Shown here one piece after another: positions 1-12,533 of a stretch of 64,000 bases of DNA. Each line of letters starts with the position of its first letter. The first letter of the stretch is position 1. The stretch lies in contig QCXZ01000053.1 in NCBI GenBank assembly GCA_025024175.1, positions 13,888,001 through 13,952,000 of the forward strand, written 5' to 3'. This DNA comes from Rhyzopertha dominica. Its lineage: Eukaryota > Arthropoda > Insecta > Coleoptera > Bostrichidae. A program made the position numbers and the translations under genes. Below the pieces are notes generated by a model. It worked only from the letters and a program-made list of their open reading frames with translations. It was not told the origin of the DNA and made no database searches.

Positions 1-61
1 CTTTTGTTTTAAAGCCACAGCCAACTTATGAGAAATGTAATATTTGTTTAGTTCTCAATGC

Positions 62-710
62 CTCGATTGGCTATGTAGACACAAAAAAAACGTACAGGCA
101 TTTTTTATAGATAATTTTATTCTGAATCCAGTGGCGTACTCAGAATGTTTTTAGGGGGCCACATTTTAGAGATATAACACAAATTTGCTTTTTTTTAAAA
201 TGGAAACCATAGTTGGCTTTGCTATGGTTGAAAAGACCTATTTTTTTGATTTTGTAATAATTTAATGATTTTACGTTTTCCGTCAAAATTGATGTAAATA
301 CTTGACGATAAACAATGCATAGGTGCTTATCAAAAAAAAACAATTATTTTCATTAGTTAAATGGCCTCATAGATTACCGATAAAAAAATTATCAGGGCTC
401 TTAGGAATCTTATAGTATGTATTCAAATATGCATGTATTATTTTAATGGATTATAATTTTTACTTAATAATATACATTATATCGCGTGCTCTCTTATTCC
501 ATAGCCTCCTGGATGTAAACGTAAAATCTGATTAACTTTTCAATCACAGAAAAACCAACTATGGTTTCCATTTAAAAAAAATAGCAAGCTTCTGTTACAT
601 CTCAAAAATGTGACCTCCTAAAACATTTTTGGGTACCCCACTGGATTAAAAATAAAAATATCTATAAAAACTATCCGTACAGTTTTTTCTATCTACACAC
701 CCAAGCTAAA
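62..710. repeat. Inverted-repeat (MITE/foldback-like) element
   Basis: Two arms of about 150 bases are inverted copies of each other. The left arm (about 65-220) and right arm (about 548-708) share blocks such as TGGAAACCATAGTTGG (left) and its reverse complement at about 555-570, an AATCCAGTGG block, and ATGTAGACAC-like outer ends. The arms are roughly 80% similar by eye. The ~330-base centre is AT-rich and holds no recognisable gene. The outer boundaries and any target-site duplication are not clear. This is probably a non-autonomous DNA element or the collapsed arms of a larger one. Confidence 0.6.
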
Positions 711-1204
711 TATTGAAAGTTGAAGAAGTGTTACATTTTTCAAAAGTTGGCTATCACTTCAAAACAAAAGACGTTACAAAAGTGTCGATGGTACAGCTCA
801 ACTTAGAACAAAAAAGTAATAAAGTAATGTCGAAACCGCAACCCTCTAGCATTAATATTTCCCTAGATACCCTACAATTACAACGAAAATTGGACACCCT
901 GTACAATCGATTGCTAAATTCATGCAACGTCTGTCTCTGAACGCCGAACTAAGACACGCTAATTCCGCTTTGTCAGAGATCGTATCCTCATATGCAATAC
1001 CGTTGTATATTGTAGAACAAGTAACATAAAATCAGTTACTCAAACATCTGGAGTATATACAATAGACTACTTTATAAATATTAGTTCAGAGAAGCAAGGA
1101 CACAACAACAGATGCAATTAAATACCTAGTGTCTGCAGTAACTTGTTTGAAGGAGAAATTTAGACTTTGGACACAAGTCACAAAACTCTTGGCACTTAAG
1201 CCAT

Positions 1205-1395
1205 AAACCTTGGAGTTAGTCAGGGTTTCATGGTTGCACTGCTTTAATTTCTATTGTTTGTTACTAACCTCAACACGTGTAAAGGAGATTCGATGTTATA
1301 TTTATTGTTAAAACTCTAGTTAAAGAGCTTTTTTTGCTGATGATGATGCCATCGTGAATAATGGTAGTGATGGGTTAATCTTCTTCTATAGCTTT
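1205..1395 (+). pseudogene. LINE reverse-transcriptase remnant (Jockey/CR1-like)
   Basis: Reading in shifting frames gives a Gly-Val-Ser-Gln-Gly segment, a hydrophobic stretch with LLF-like residues, and then FFADDDAI. These correspond in order to the conserved RT blocks around 'GVPQG' and the catalytic 'FADD' box of non-LTR retrotransposons. Stops and frameshifts lie between them, so this is a dead fragment. Nothing else of the LINE is convincing on either side. Assignment to the Jockey/CR1 side of the LINE tree is inferred from the block spacing only. Confidence 0.5.
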
Positions 1396-1399
1396 CTGC

Positions 1400-3115
1400 A
1401 GATCTAGTTTCCGGCAAAGAAGAGTACGTAGACTCAGAAGTTGCAGTGTATATATTTTGACAAGTATTTAATCAGTTATGAATACAGATTACAATTGCAA
1501 CACATAATGCGTCCACTAGTTTAACGCCGATAATTATTATTGGAAAAGCGTAACCGATTAGAGTGACGCAGGAAAAGAGCACGATACAACCTCAAGACCT
1601 TGCCCAATTCAATTTTTCGAGAAGAAAATGCATAACCACGTAGCCAGAGATACAGTGGATCATGGCCGCCTTTAAGAGAGTTGGAGTAAGAGGTGGCCAT
1701 GACTGGATACATCTGGTGCATTATAAGTAGAAGACTGCAAAATTTACCTCATCCTCCACAGATTCTATTTGCACTTCATAATGTTGTACGAGTAGTTTGG
1801 ACAAGATACCTTAGAAGAAATTGGATCATCAATTAGGATGCAGGAAACGTAATAAAGTAAACAGAATGTTTTGAAGCAAACTGGAATTTTAGATGACACA
1901 AATGGACTTGCGTCAAATGACGTACAATGGTTTTAAATGGAGTTTAAAAAGTAAAAGGCTACAAAAACTATAAGAAATTTTAGTAAAAACAAACACCTGG
2001 AATAGAAATCCGTAATGTGATGAAGGTGAATTGTACTAATTCGAGCCGAGTTACTTGCTTCCAGAAATCAAAAAGTGGTTGACTGAGTTGATGATATAAT
2101 TCGCTCAATAAAGGATATGTGAAATGATAATATTGTTTGGAATAATTATAATTAATGCATCCTTGATTTCCATTACACTGTGTTACAAGTACAATAAATA
2201 CCATGTACGTGTATGCGATTAATTTTCCATAAATTAGTAACACCATTTTTTGCTGCTATTAGTTACAGCTATTTGTTTAGCAAGATAATCGTGTATTTTA
2301 CCGTAATAATCAACAATTATTCACACACGTCGCCATGTACTACGCCTCCCAGCAAAAAATTCTCTTCGCCTGCACACGAAAAACCATTCGAAATTATGTT
2401 CTTAATACCTCGTTGGCTTCGCCGAGGGCTTCCTGAATTCTCCACGGGTGATAATTTCGACTAACGGCGATTGAATTTAAGCGCGCTGATTTTGCCGTTC
2501 TCGACTAGCAACATGTAATTTTGTTGTTTAATCGTCATTGCTTCGTAACGGAACAAACGGCGATTTGGACGTCCTTCTTTTTGCATCTTGTTTAGTCCGT
2601 GATGCGTGACAATATTGTACTTTATACGAATATTGCACTAGTCCCGGCCTATACAAGATGCAACCACATCGTTTTTGTAATAAACGACGTAATCAGCATT
2701 ATCGCGAAATAATTGATTCCAATCAATGGCGACTCGTACCTCTAATTTACCTTCCAAAATAGCAGGTTTTGTTTTCTAATTAATTAACACACCACATTTT
2801 ATTTTTATTATACCAGCATCGTATTTTTTCTCTGGGACTTGCTTAAATAGTAGCAAACTGACATACGAATTTTTAACTATAACAAATAGCTTAAGTTAAA
2901 ACTAAATATTCAGCTATAATATATTTAGAAAAGTTGAAAAGCGGAAGCTTCGTACCCTTTATTACATTTACTTTACTGTGCTTCTAGAAACTATGAGACT
3001 CGTCAGTGATTTAAACATCAGTTGACAGTGACAGGTATGAAAATGCTGACAGTTTTGCGTATCACAGACAAAAAATGAGTCAAAATTAATATTTTATGCC
3101 GTTTTTGTTTACAAA
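1400..3115. other. No recognisable gene
   Basis: AT-rich sequence with only short random ORFs. The stretch 2,440-2,760 is more GC-balanced than its surroundings and free of obvious repeats; it could be old unique sequence. I see no exon with both splice signals. Confidence 0.5.
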
Positions 3116-4316
3116 TTTCATATGAAGGGCTAAAAAATACACGAAACCCTGTAAAAATTATATTTTGTCAGGTGTTTTTGGAGACCATATTGTCGATTTT
3201 TATCATCTATGAAATGAAGCTTCAGACCCTTAATTTTTGCATATTAAATCATTGTAAATTTGTTCTTGGCAATGAGACAACGATTGGGTAAATAGTGGTG
3301 GCTACATTTTCTAATAGGCATTTTAAAAATTTTAATCCATAGTATTTGAAAACGTTACTTCTATCTCTATAAAAAAGGATTAAATCAGTATATTCCGTCC
3401 TGGAAGTGCAAAATATAAACTATATAAATATAACTCTTTCAGCGTTCTGTTCTTCATGAGATTCATTGTATTAAATTAATCGTTAGATCAATAAATTTTA
3501 ATCAAAATTCCCAAATCTGATAACGTCAAATTAGACGACTAAAACATAAGTATAAAAACTTCCGTGCAGAAGAAAACACAATTTTTTTGTTGCATCCATT
3601 TTGACTTACTCGTTAATTGTGTGCTTACCCACATTTTAAAGCAACTTTATTGTANTATTTAGGAGATAAGCCAGCGTAAATTAAATATACTTTAATAACG
3701 GTAAGATTAATTTCATATGAAGGGCTAAAAAATACACGAAACCCTGTAAAAATTATATTTTGTCAGGTGTTTTTGGGGACCATATTGTCGATTTTTATCA
3801 TCTATGAAATGAAGCTTCAGACCCTTAATTTTTGCACATTAAATCATTGTAAATTTGTTCTTGGCAATGAGACAACGATTGGGTAAATAGTTGTGGCTAC
3901 ATTTTCTAATAGGCATTTTAAAAATTTTAATCCATAGTATTTGAAAACGTTACTTCTATCTCTATAAAAAAGGATTAAATCAGTATATTCCGTCCTGGAA
4001 GTGCAAAATATAACTATATAAATATAACTGTTTCAGCGTTTTGTTCTTCGTGAGATTCATTGTATTAAATTAATCGTTAGATCAATAAATTTTAATCGAA
4101 ATTCCCAAATCTGGTAACGTCAAATTAATTAATTAATTAATTAAAACATAAGTATAAAAATTTCCGTGCAGAAGAAAACACAATTTTTTTGTTGCATCCA
4201 TTTTGACTTACTCGTTAATTGCGTGCTTACCCACTTTTTAAAGCAACTTTATTGTAATATTTAGGAGATAAGCCAGCGTAAATTAAATATACTTTAATAA
4301 CGGTAAGATTAATTTC
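3116..4316. repeat. 595-bp tandem duplication, two units
   Basis: The block starting TATGAAGGGCTAAAAAATAC at 3,121 begins again at 3,716, and the two copies can be followed base by base to about 3,714 and 4,316, with a few substitutions and small indels. Unit 2 contains a short ATTA expansion near 4,125-4,142 that unit 1 lacks. The pentamer ATTTC lies before unit 1, between the units and after unit 2. The units encode nothing recognisable. Alternatives are a nascent satellite, or two LTR-like copies with no interior; no LTR termini or primer-binding site are visible. Confidence 0.9.
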
Positions 4317-7300
4317 TACAGACGCTGCATTGCAGCAATTCATTCCTCGAATTTAATGAATCAACCTAATTACATTACGCGAGCATCGTAGATCACAATT
4401 GCGAATTGCATCTATTTAACATAGTTTTCACCTGATATACACGTGTTTACATAATAAATTGAAGGGGATAAACACGTACGAGAACAATGTGGAATGGAAC
4501 GCTGAAAGCCAAGCCGAAAGAGCTTGTTTTGTTTGTGAATCCTGAATAGAGAGAAATACATCAAATGTTTCGAAACGACCGAATTTTTTTACTAATTATC
4601 AGTAAACCGTTGTGTGTTAATAATCCCGTTCTGGAGTTTCTATATTATTTGACACCGAAGCTTGATGACAAACAGAAACTCATTAAAAATATGCCAAAGG
4701 AGCGAAAAATTCAGTCGAGAAGTCGAACCTAAAATTTTGTTTTTTTTTATTGTAAAGTGTAACTCGAAATTACGCCCAACAACAGCAACTCGAGACAACT
4801 GTTACAATGGCTAGCAGTCCATGTTCCTCAACTACTTTTTTTGGTGGATTTTTTCATATTTTCAATAAGGTACTCTATTCTATGGTGGTTGTACAGTTTG
4901 TTTTATAGAACACCAAACAACTTATTTTGCACGTTTTAGACTAATAAAAAGTACGACGCAATCCACCAATTACATTTCGAAATTACAGAAACAATTACCT
5001 ATTGCACATCCTGTTACATCATCCAGGGAACTCTGTAGAACTACTTGAATAATATGAGGAAAGCAGAATTGGATTACTATTTTTTTAAATACAAGAACCA
5101 TTAGCCTTAACTTATAAGTTCATCTAAAATAAGTATTGTATGCAATCTTTTTTGTTAAAAATTCTATTATCTGATTAAAGCTTTATACATATACTTGGCA
5201 TTTATTTGTACGCCTTGAAATATGAAGAAGACAGGTAAGGACCGAAAACCGAACGCGGTAACATATGGAAAGAAACCCGGCAATGTAATGTCCATTTTTA
5301 TTGAAAATTGAAGTACGTCGTAAGGGCTGACGGACTAATTTTAAAAATTGGTAGTTGCAGGCAAGCGGAGCAAATATCGGGTGTAGAAATATATAAAGCG
5401 GGATGATTAAGGGTCCTCATTCCGTTAAATTTTAATGACGCATGTAGACGTCTTCGCCTGCCACTATAACTTGCGACACAGTATAACTAGATTAGCTACT
5501 TAAAGCAGCCAGAATAAGAAAGACCGAAGCTGAATTTTCCTCGGACAGTTTTTCTTTATTTGCAGATCCAACAAAAATACAGCCTTGTAACTTTTTCAAA
5601 AAAGAGTAAACTCTCTACACCTTTTACTAGTGAACGGAAACAAATATAGAAATTTGCCTCACTTGACTCTTTTCAAAAGCAGTCAAAAAAGTGAATCAGA
5701 TTTGCTTATTCGGTTTTTACTAAATAATGGCAGAACGAAGGAGCTGCATTCCTGATAAATACGCTTGGCAGGCGGTGCCATCAAACGGTTGGTATGGCGA
5801 CTTCTTCCTTATGTCACATTTTTGCTTAGATAGTACAGCTCGTGAGCTGGGAATACAGTATTGCGAGTTATAATGGCAAACAGAATCTCATAATTGAAAC
5901 TAATACTTAACGAATTTTTAGTGGCCATTCTACGCCTTCTTAAAAACATCAAAAGTGGTAAATGGTCATTAACAATGGTAATAAGGAAACATAGATTTGG
6001 AAATGCTACTTTATCTACCTCAACTTCCTCCAAGACAGACATTCCCTGCCGTTGGAGACACAATCTCCTCATTTGTTACAATTATTAACTGTTAAAGACC
6101 TCGAGTTGACAGCACGAACTCTTTTAAATTAGTTTCTAATCGCCCACGTCGAGACAGAATTAATATTGTAACAATCAAGAATATTTTCAGCAATTATGTT
6201 CTTTATCAATCTCCATGAATCTGCAATGTACTCAACGTTTCCCTACCGCGTACCGCTTAACCGAATACAACAAAGTTCCACGTATCAACTCGCTTCGATC
6301 TTGGCTTTTGTTGTTACGTCCCTGAGGCATGCAATAAACTATTCACCAGCGCTTTCGCCTTCGCGATGAGTGGTGTATCGGTAACACTACCGTTATAGCT
6401 GTTGCCCGAACGCCTCGGATGGTCGATAGCTGCAGGAAACCAAGTCACTTACAGCCAAACGTTTAATAGTAGCAGCTGCGACCGCAACTCTGAATAGGCT
6501 CCCTGTCTCCGTATTGGCATCATCGCCGTGGAGGTTTTGTTTATTATCTCGAGGCATTTAATGGAACAATGGAGGGACGGATCTTGATGCGCTGTAGGCG
6601 ACTCAATACCCGGAAGCAACGCTATCGCAGCGTCAAAATTCCTAACAGGCGCTGGAAAAACACCCGGACTAGGTTCGTTATCGGGCAGTTTCCGTTACAG
6701 TTTTTTTTGCCGGATATCAGCAAATGTTCATCCATATTCATAAATGAATGGGCTCCAGAAATCGCGAAATTGGTCAGTTTTTTTTGTGGGCGTCGGGTCA
6801 CTGGCATCATTAACGGTTCNAGGCTAATTGCTGGCTACTCTTGAGTAGGCGAAACTCAATCAGTACCAGTATAAACTGATTAGTATCTTAAAAAACTTAA
6901 TTAAAAAAATGGTCGGAATGAAGAGGTGTTAGAAACTAATAGACTAATACAGTAAATAGTGCTGACCTTCATCGGCATAGAGCAACCAGTTAATTCTTAT
7001 GAAAGAGTATGATGTTTTTGAGCCGTCTGCTGGCATGCGTTTGAATAAAGTTCGAGTAACTTTTATGATTACTGAAGAAAATTAACTGTGTATTAGTTTT
7101 GGTCGTAAGGAAGAAATTTTGGGGATGTCCACAGCCGCTATCATGTCTACAATTAAACATAATGGGTATTGTTGAGTTAAAGCAGTAATATATTGAACTG
7201 CATGCTATAAATAGATCTGGCTGACGTTACCTTATATCTGTGTCGTAATGGATGTGACGGAGTTAATACCATTTTTAGACCATCAAAGTCTCTTAGCTCA

Positions 7301-7395
7301 CTTCCGTACACCATATTTCAATTTACTAAATTCGGAAAGGTAACCATTCTGGTATAGATAGTAGCGAAATGACTTAATTATTCAGTTTTGGTTAA
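4317..7395. other. No recognisable gene
   Basis: Mixed unique-looking sequence. The island at about 6,230-6,560 is GC-richer than the rest, and a 91-codon open frame follows at 6,569-6,844 (interrupted by one ambiguous base), but neither resembles a family I know. The open frames at 5,809-6,088 on both strands lie over each other and show no domain. Confidence 0.45.
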
Positions 7396-7399
7396 AAAA

Positions 7400-8480
7400 G
7401 ACTGGGCCAATGATGTGGTATCCAATTATACTTGACAATGATCCTAGGAAATTTTGTTTTTGTTTTCAAATAACAAGAATGCTAAAACATTATTAGCAAG
7501 AGTTATAAAACTAGATGCAATGCAACCATAGATACCATAGTTAACGGTTTTCCAAACTATTGTTCAGATACTTTGGCAATCTTTGAAATTACTGGAGACA
7601 CCGTTTTGCAAGTTTTAAGAAGAGCCAAAAATTCTTTTATTGTAAGTGTCGACAAATCCCCAGATTCCTACTACAAGATTTTGCCATTGTCTTAGCCTAT
7701 CCTCTTAATTCCATCTTTCATCTTATTCTTAAAACATCTACTTTTCCTGACATTAGGAAAACAGCTCATGTTACAACAATTCATAAAAAAGTTTACATAA
7801 GTAATACAAAACATTATAGGCCGATATGAGTACTTTCTAACTTTGCGTTTGAGACAGTAAAGATTAATCGTTACCAACTGGGCATATTTTACTCATTAGG
7901 TGGTTGAATCTATCCGGCATCACGTCGACATCATTTATTCTGTTTTCTATACAGATTTTTATTGCAAAAAATAGATTGGTGGAGATTTACATCATCCCTC
8001 ATTTCTTTGTTATCATCATATTTACGTAATAAGGTATAGCCATTTAAGTAGTGCAACTTTATCTATATATGTTCTTCAATCTGGTTTCTACTTTTTAATG
8101 ACATTGGCGATGCATTGAGTTGTCAAAAATTCTTAGTTGCGGATGTATTAAACTATTTTATGAAATCAAATAGCAATAATACATTAGTCAAGCTGTGTAA
8201 TGTCAATCGGTAAATTTAAACATTTTAATATGTTGTGTCGTTTGTTTCTCCGGTAAATTAGACAATGTGTTTTATTTTTACAATATTAATAATATCATGC
8301 TAGTGGGGGCGCAAACCATAGAGGATCTAGATGCATTTTTCGGCAATAAATTAAATTTTAATGTTCATGTCACAAATATCAGTAAGGTTGGATATGAAAG
8401 CGTAGGGTTCATTTTTCGTAATAGTTTTTACTTTTCTAATATTGCACTATACATTCAGCTAATAGAAGCTGTTTAGCGTA
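7400..8480 (+). pseudogene. Decayed LINE reverse transcriptase (Jockey/CR1-like)
   Basis: Successive frames give RT-domain blocks in the correct order. First comes the fingers region with a decayed SPD/PDG-like motif (about 7,590-7,690). Next is a TFPDIRKTAHVTTIHKK segment and a YRPI..VLSNFAFE segment (about 7,725-7,850). Then comes a remnant of the palm region, and at 8,290-8,478 the post-palm block containing KLNFNVH and GFIFRNS. Many stops and frameshifts break it. The protein would copy its own RNA at a nicked target in the nucleus. Endonuclease and gag-like ORFs are not recognisable upstream. The 3' end is unclear; sequence to about 8,880 may be its tail. The block identity is solid; the exact clade is inference. 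Confidence 0.75.
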
Positions 8481-8484
8481 AATT

Positions 8485-9425
8485 TGAAAATTTTTTGATA
8501 GAATATGACCATCAGCTTCTGTTGAACAGAATTTAATTCAACTGTTTACAATCTTGCCCCAATAGTATGATTATAAAATTTTTGTACGTTTTAGTTAACA
8601 GTCCATGACTACTAAGTAAAATCAATTTTAATGTGTCTCGTTTAAATATCCATCAGAATCTTACCATCTATACTCGGCAGAGCAGAAAGCATGTTCCTTC
8701 TAGGTTCCCTGTATCTCCGGTGTGTGAAAACTTACATAGAATTTTACTCTATATACAAAACTAACAATACCATCAACATTTAGAAACTTTTACTTGTATT
8801 TCCATATTAAGCGTATTTTGTACTGCTGATTTCTGCCTTTTGTTTTTGTTGGAAAATAAACCCATTTATTTATTTATATCTGCCCAAATGGTCAGTTTTT
8901 GAGGTCTTTTTAGCTGTAGTTTTGGCGATTGACATGACCCTGTAGGGTGAGTATTGATTAATCGGAAAACGGAATATTTTCTTCCGTAACTTTGTGTTGT
9001 GGAGTAATAATTACTCAATAAATCTATTAAAGAAGCCTTTAAATTGAATTGGTTCAGAAAATATTTATTCGGATGATGTTGTTCCCTGATCCTTCCATTG
9101 CTGTCACAATATTCCGCTCTCCCGTTGAAGTCGTCCATACTTAGCTCTCCAGCTGGAATCAGCTATGCGGATGAATTTCCTTTTTCGTTAATAAACGTGC
9201 AACAGAGGATTAGCTACCATTATATTTTGAAGCAACTGGGAGAGTTGGGCGTATAGGTTTTCTGCAAAACTAAACAATACCTATATTTCTAATTGGGTAT
9301 TATCACTTTTTTTGAGAATTACGTAAAATAAATCTTGAAGTGCATATATATCGTACGCCATGTTAAAAAAAAACAAAAAAAAATATTTGTAAGTAGAGAA
9401 TTTCAGGTCTGAAATTAGAATCTTA
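8485..9425. other. No firm gene; possible LINE tail
   Basis: AT-rich sequence following the LINE remnant, with an ATTTATTTATTT run near 8,865. A 90-codon minus-strand frame (8,866-9,138) begins with DDFNGRA, faintly like the DFN motif of LINE endonucleases, but the rest does not support it. Confidence 0.35.
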
Positions 9426-9427
9426 GG

Positions 9428-10450
9428 ATTCACCGCCAAAACGCTTCTATTCAAGGTTATTCAACTCGTGACGTCAAGTGTCATGTAAACATTACCGAGG
9501 AGCGTGCTGTTTAATGGTATTGGAAAAGCTTTTGTGTGGTGTTTATTCAAAGGACGGTGTGTAAGAGGTTGCACCAAAAAGTGATTTGTATAGTTTTACA
9601 AGCATCTATTATGTGTGGAAAACAAAACAAGTGTTGTTTGTACATGGTTGTAAAAGTACTTCAGTCAGTACAGCTAACAAAATTTTTGTAACAGTTCTTC
9701 GAGATTATCTACGTATGAAAAAGTTGTTTAAGGCCCCTAGACGTGATATGCCGAAATCGCAGTTTGTTTTTCTGTTGTGAACATCATCTTAATTCTTACT
9801 GTAAGTTTTATTATTCTTTTTGCGGTTATAAGTGTTTACCATTCAGTTTCCAGTTTGTTATAGCTTGAAGAGGATATGAATAATTATATGCTTTTTACGT
9901 TGATAGAGGGAAATGTTATAGTAAAGAACGACGTTGTTCCCCATATATTCGACTGTTAGTCAGACCGGAAACGAGCCGCAAGAGCCTCGAAAATAAATGG
10001 TAATTTATATTTATTCTGATCTCTAAAATAAATGTCAAGTTTAGGGTACATTTTTGATTCTTACATTTTTATGTTTACAAATAGTATGTTTCTAACAAAG
10101 AATACTGTTTCTAACAACCCACTGTGATCAAATTATCAATGTTACGTTAATTAGATAAAAGTTCACTTATGCTGTTGCTTTTGCTTTTACGTTCCTCATC
10201 TCCGCCGCGTTGATCCGCTCGTCGCTGTGCACAAATTCCATAACAATGTACATGCCTTCAGAAGTTATAACTCATAAGTATTTCACTTTTTCTTGCAGTA
10301 TTTTAATTCGCTTGTCACAAAATGAACGCAAACAACAAACTGATAAATTGACGGGCTGAGGTCGACGCGTGACGCGCTGACCCCAGATGTAAACAAGCGG
10401 CCGCAAGACACCTGACGTCACGGCCAATATGTTCGCGTTTTGGCGGTCCC
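9428..10450. mobile_element. TIR element carrying a THAP-domain exon
   Basis: The ends are inverted repeats. Left CACCGCCAAAACGC (9,431) is mirrored at the right end by GCGTTTTGGCGGTCCC (10,435-10,450). Inside these, GTGACGTCAAGTGTC on the left matches TGACGTCAGGTGTC on the right when reversed, followed on both sides by a TGTAAACA-like block. At about 1.02 kb the element is too short for a transposase, but its first part encodes a THAP-type DNA-binding domain. THAP domains are known at the N-termini of P-element and several other insect DNA transposases, so this is probably an internally deleted derivative. A target-site duplication is not obvious. Confidence 0.65.
9586..9800 (+). pseudogene. 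THAP zinc-finger domain exon, frameshifted
   Basis: An open frame from 9,586 runs through VHGCKSTS, NKIFVTV and a basic RRDMPKS segment to a stop at 9,780. One base out of frame the sequence continues with CCEHHLN, which is where a THAP domain has its C-x2-H zinc ligands. A GTAAGT splice donor follows at 9,801, as expected for a THAP first exon. THAP domains bind DNA sequence-specifically and in transposases recognise the element's own ends. The first zinc-ligand pair is incomplete: only one Cys is clear, in HGCKS. It lies inside the TIR element and reads from its left end. It looks non-functional because of the frame change. Confidence 0.6.
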
Positions 10451-12530
10451 TTTAAATATTCACATTTTTAATATTAAAAATACACCTTACGATCCGTTTT
10501 TTTCGAATTTATAAGCTGTTTTGTGGATTAGATGCTAATTATTAATATGCAATTTTATAAAATACAAATACATGGCAAATACCCAATTATAAGGTATCAT
10601 AATGTCCAGCATGTCCCACTTGTCTAAGACGATTTTAAATTTACTGATCGCTCCTTATAAGAGGCAATTATCAGAATAGTTAATTTACTTAATTCTGTTA
10701 AATACACCATCTTTGTGTAGACATGAATCGGCCAGTTTTTAACTTATTCTTAATTAATTTCAAGCTGATGTTGATTTTAATTCAAAAGTAGAAATCAATC
10801 TCAAAGCAAAAAGGATACAAAAAGATACTTTTTCTGCCATTTATTAATATATCCGTTACAAGTATATAATAACAAGTATATACTATTATACACAATACTA
10901 GGACAGTAGTTCGTCAGATCCATAAATGACAGTAGGTATATACTCGTAATTTTCGTTTTATTTAATCCTTCATTCTTCTGCCGTATTTGTATTTCGCAAA
11001 TAAGTAAAAGCGACAGGAATCTGATGTTTTGAATGAACCTGCCTTTGTTCGTGTATGACTCATAAATACTTCCCTCTATCACCCCTCCTAATCGACTTCA
11101 TCCACATAACGAAAGGATGATTCAGTACCGTACACCGGTAAAGCGTGTTCCAAACTCATAACAGTGCCGCATACTTCGAATTGTTCGGAGCGTACTGGAC
11201 TCGGTAGTGGGTCACTTAGGCAAGAGCATGAGAAAGATAAATAATGTTCGTTTAACAATGTAATAAAGATAGATTTATAGCGGTTATTAGCATTATTTAT
11301 TTGAAGTTAATATTAGTGTTCGATACAATACACGTGTGCATAGGCAGCATGCCAATAGATGGCTTTATTCGGGGCGCTATTGTTATCGGTAGGGTTTGTA
11401 ATTTAAGATACGTAGGACGGGAAAATTAGTTCCCCTGCACAAAATTAATGTCCGCTAAAAGTGCGCAACTTTTCTTCGGCTCATATTCATATGTTCCGTG
11501 CACATCTACTCCGGAATTCTAACTGATAACGTAAACTGCGGAAGTTCTTGTTCTTTGGCGCGACTTAGGGTCCCAGTGGCATCTTACATTCCGGACTTCG
11601 AGTCCGTGTTATCTTAACTAAGAATTCCGCTTTCACGACGGTACATGCACGTTACTTTAACAATTTTCGTTGTTATTATCGTTACCGCCTTATCGGAGAT
11701 ACAGAAATTCTCAACTGCTTTATTTGGTTACGCTATCTGAGTCACATTATCGAAGGACAAGTATAAGAAGACGTTTTGGGTGTGGCAGAGTATGCCTACA
11801 GATTGGAATTTGTTCATTCTAAGGCTAAAATTTGTTATGCGATTTTGTCTTACATCTTAAACATGAAATACATGTCCACGTGTTGTTAGATATGCTTAAA
11901 AACGAGTGCAAAAACGTGTTGAGTGTGTTTAAGTATTATTTTAAATTGATTTTCCATGGCTTTGTTAAGATCACGCAACATTTTCAAGACTAACCATGCA
12001 AAACATCTTTCAAGGTGTTTGCACTTTTTATTTGTAATTTCACTTCAAATAGTATCCTAATATGGAAAACTACCACATTCTGAAAGGCGTGACGATATTA
12101 AAATAATGTTCACACATTCATCAATGTTTTTCAAGCTTGATTAGTTACTATGAAGAATTACCATTTCATCTTGTTAACAAAACGTATCTTGCTCGTATCT
12201 AACGGAACGAACCTTTAATATAAAAACGTACATGTTCTTATATACGACCTCGTGACAGCCGTTAGTTGTACCTTGCTTTTTAACACATGGGAATGGCAAA
12301 TTTATGATAATCAAGAGTGATGAACAGTTAAATCATCTGATAATTTAAGGAGATAAGGCTGGGTGTATCGGACCGTGAAGATTAAGCAACGTTGCCAATA
12401 AGGTCATCTCCTAACTAACTATAGACATCCTCTGTGACCTGCGTGTTTCATGCAGTTAGATATATTATATTTTGCGAAGTTCGGTACATGCCTTTTATGA
12501 AATGCACCTATTGGTCATTGTTACACACGC
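10451..12530. other. No recognisable gene
   Basis: AT-rich sequence with scattered short frames. The part at 11,090-11,700 is more GC-balanced and repeat-free. I see no splice-flanked coding exon or element termini. Confidence 0.45.
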
Positions 12531-12533
12531 GTC

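Noticed and set aside
713..940. 75-codon plus frame after the inverted-repeat element
   Set aside because: No recognised domain, start context or splice signals.
8866..9138. Possible LINE endonuclease starting DDFNGRA
   Set aside because: Only a single short motif fits; downstream His/Asp blocks of the APE domain are missing.
9290..10600. Outer inverted repeat TAATTGGGTA around the THAP element
   Set aside because: Only about ten bases match and the flanks diverge at once; likely chance.
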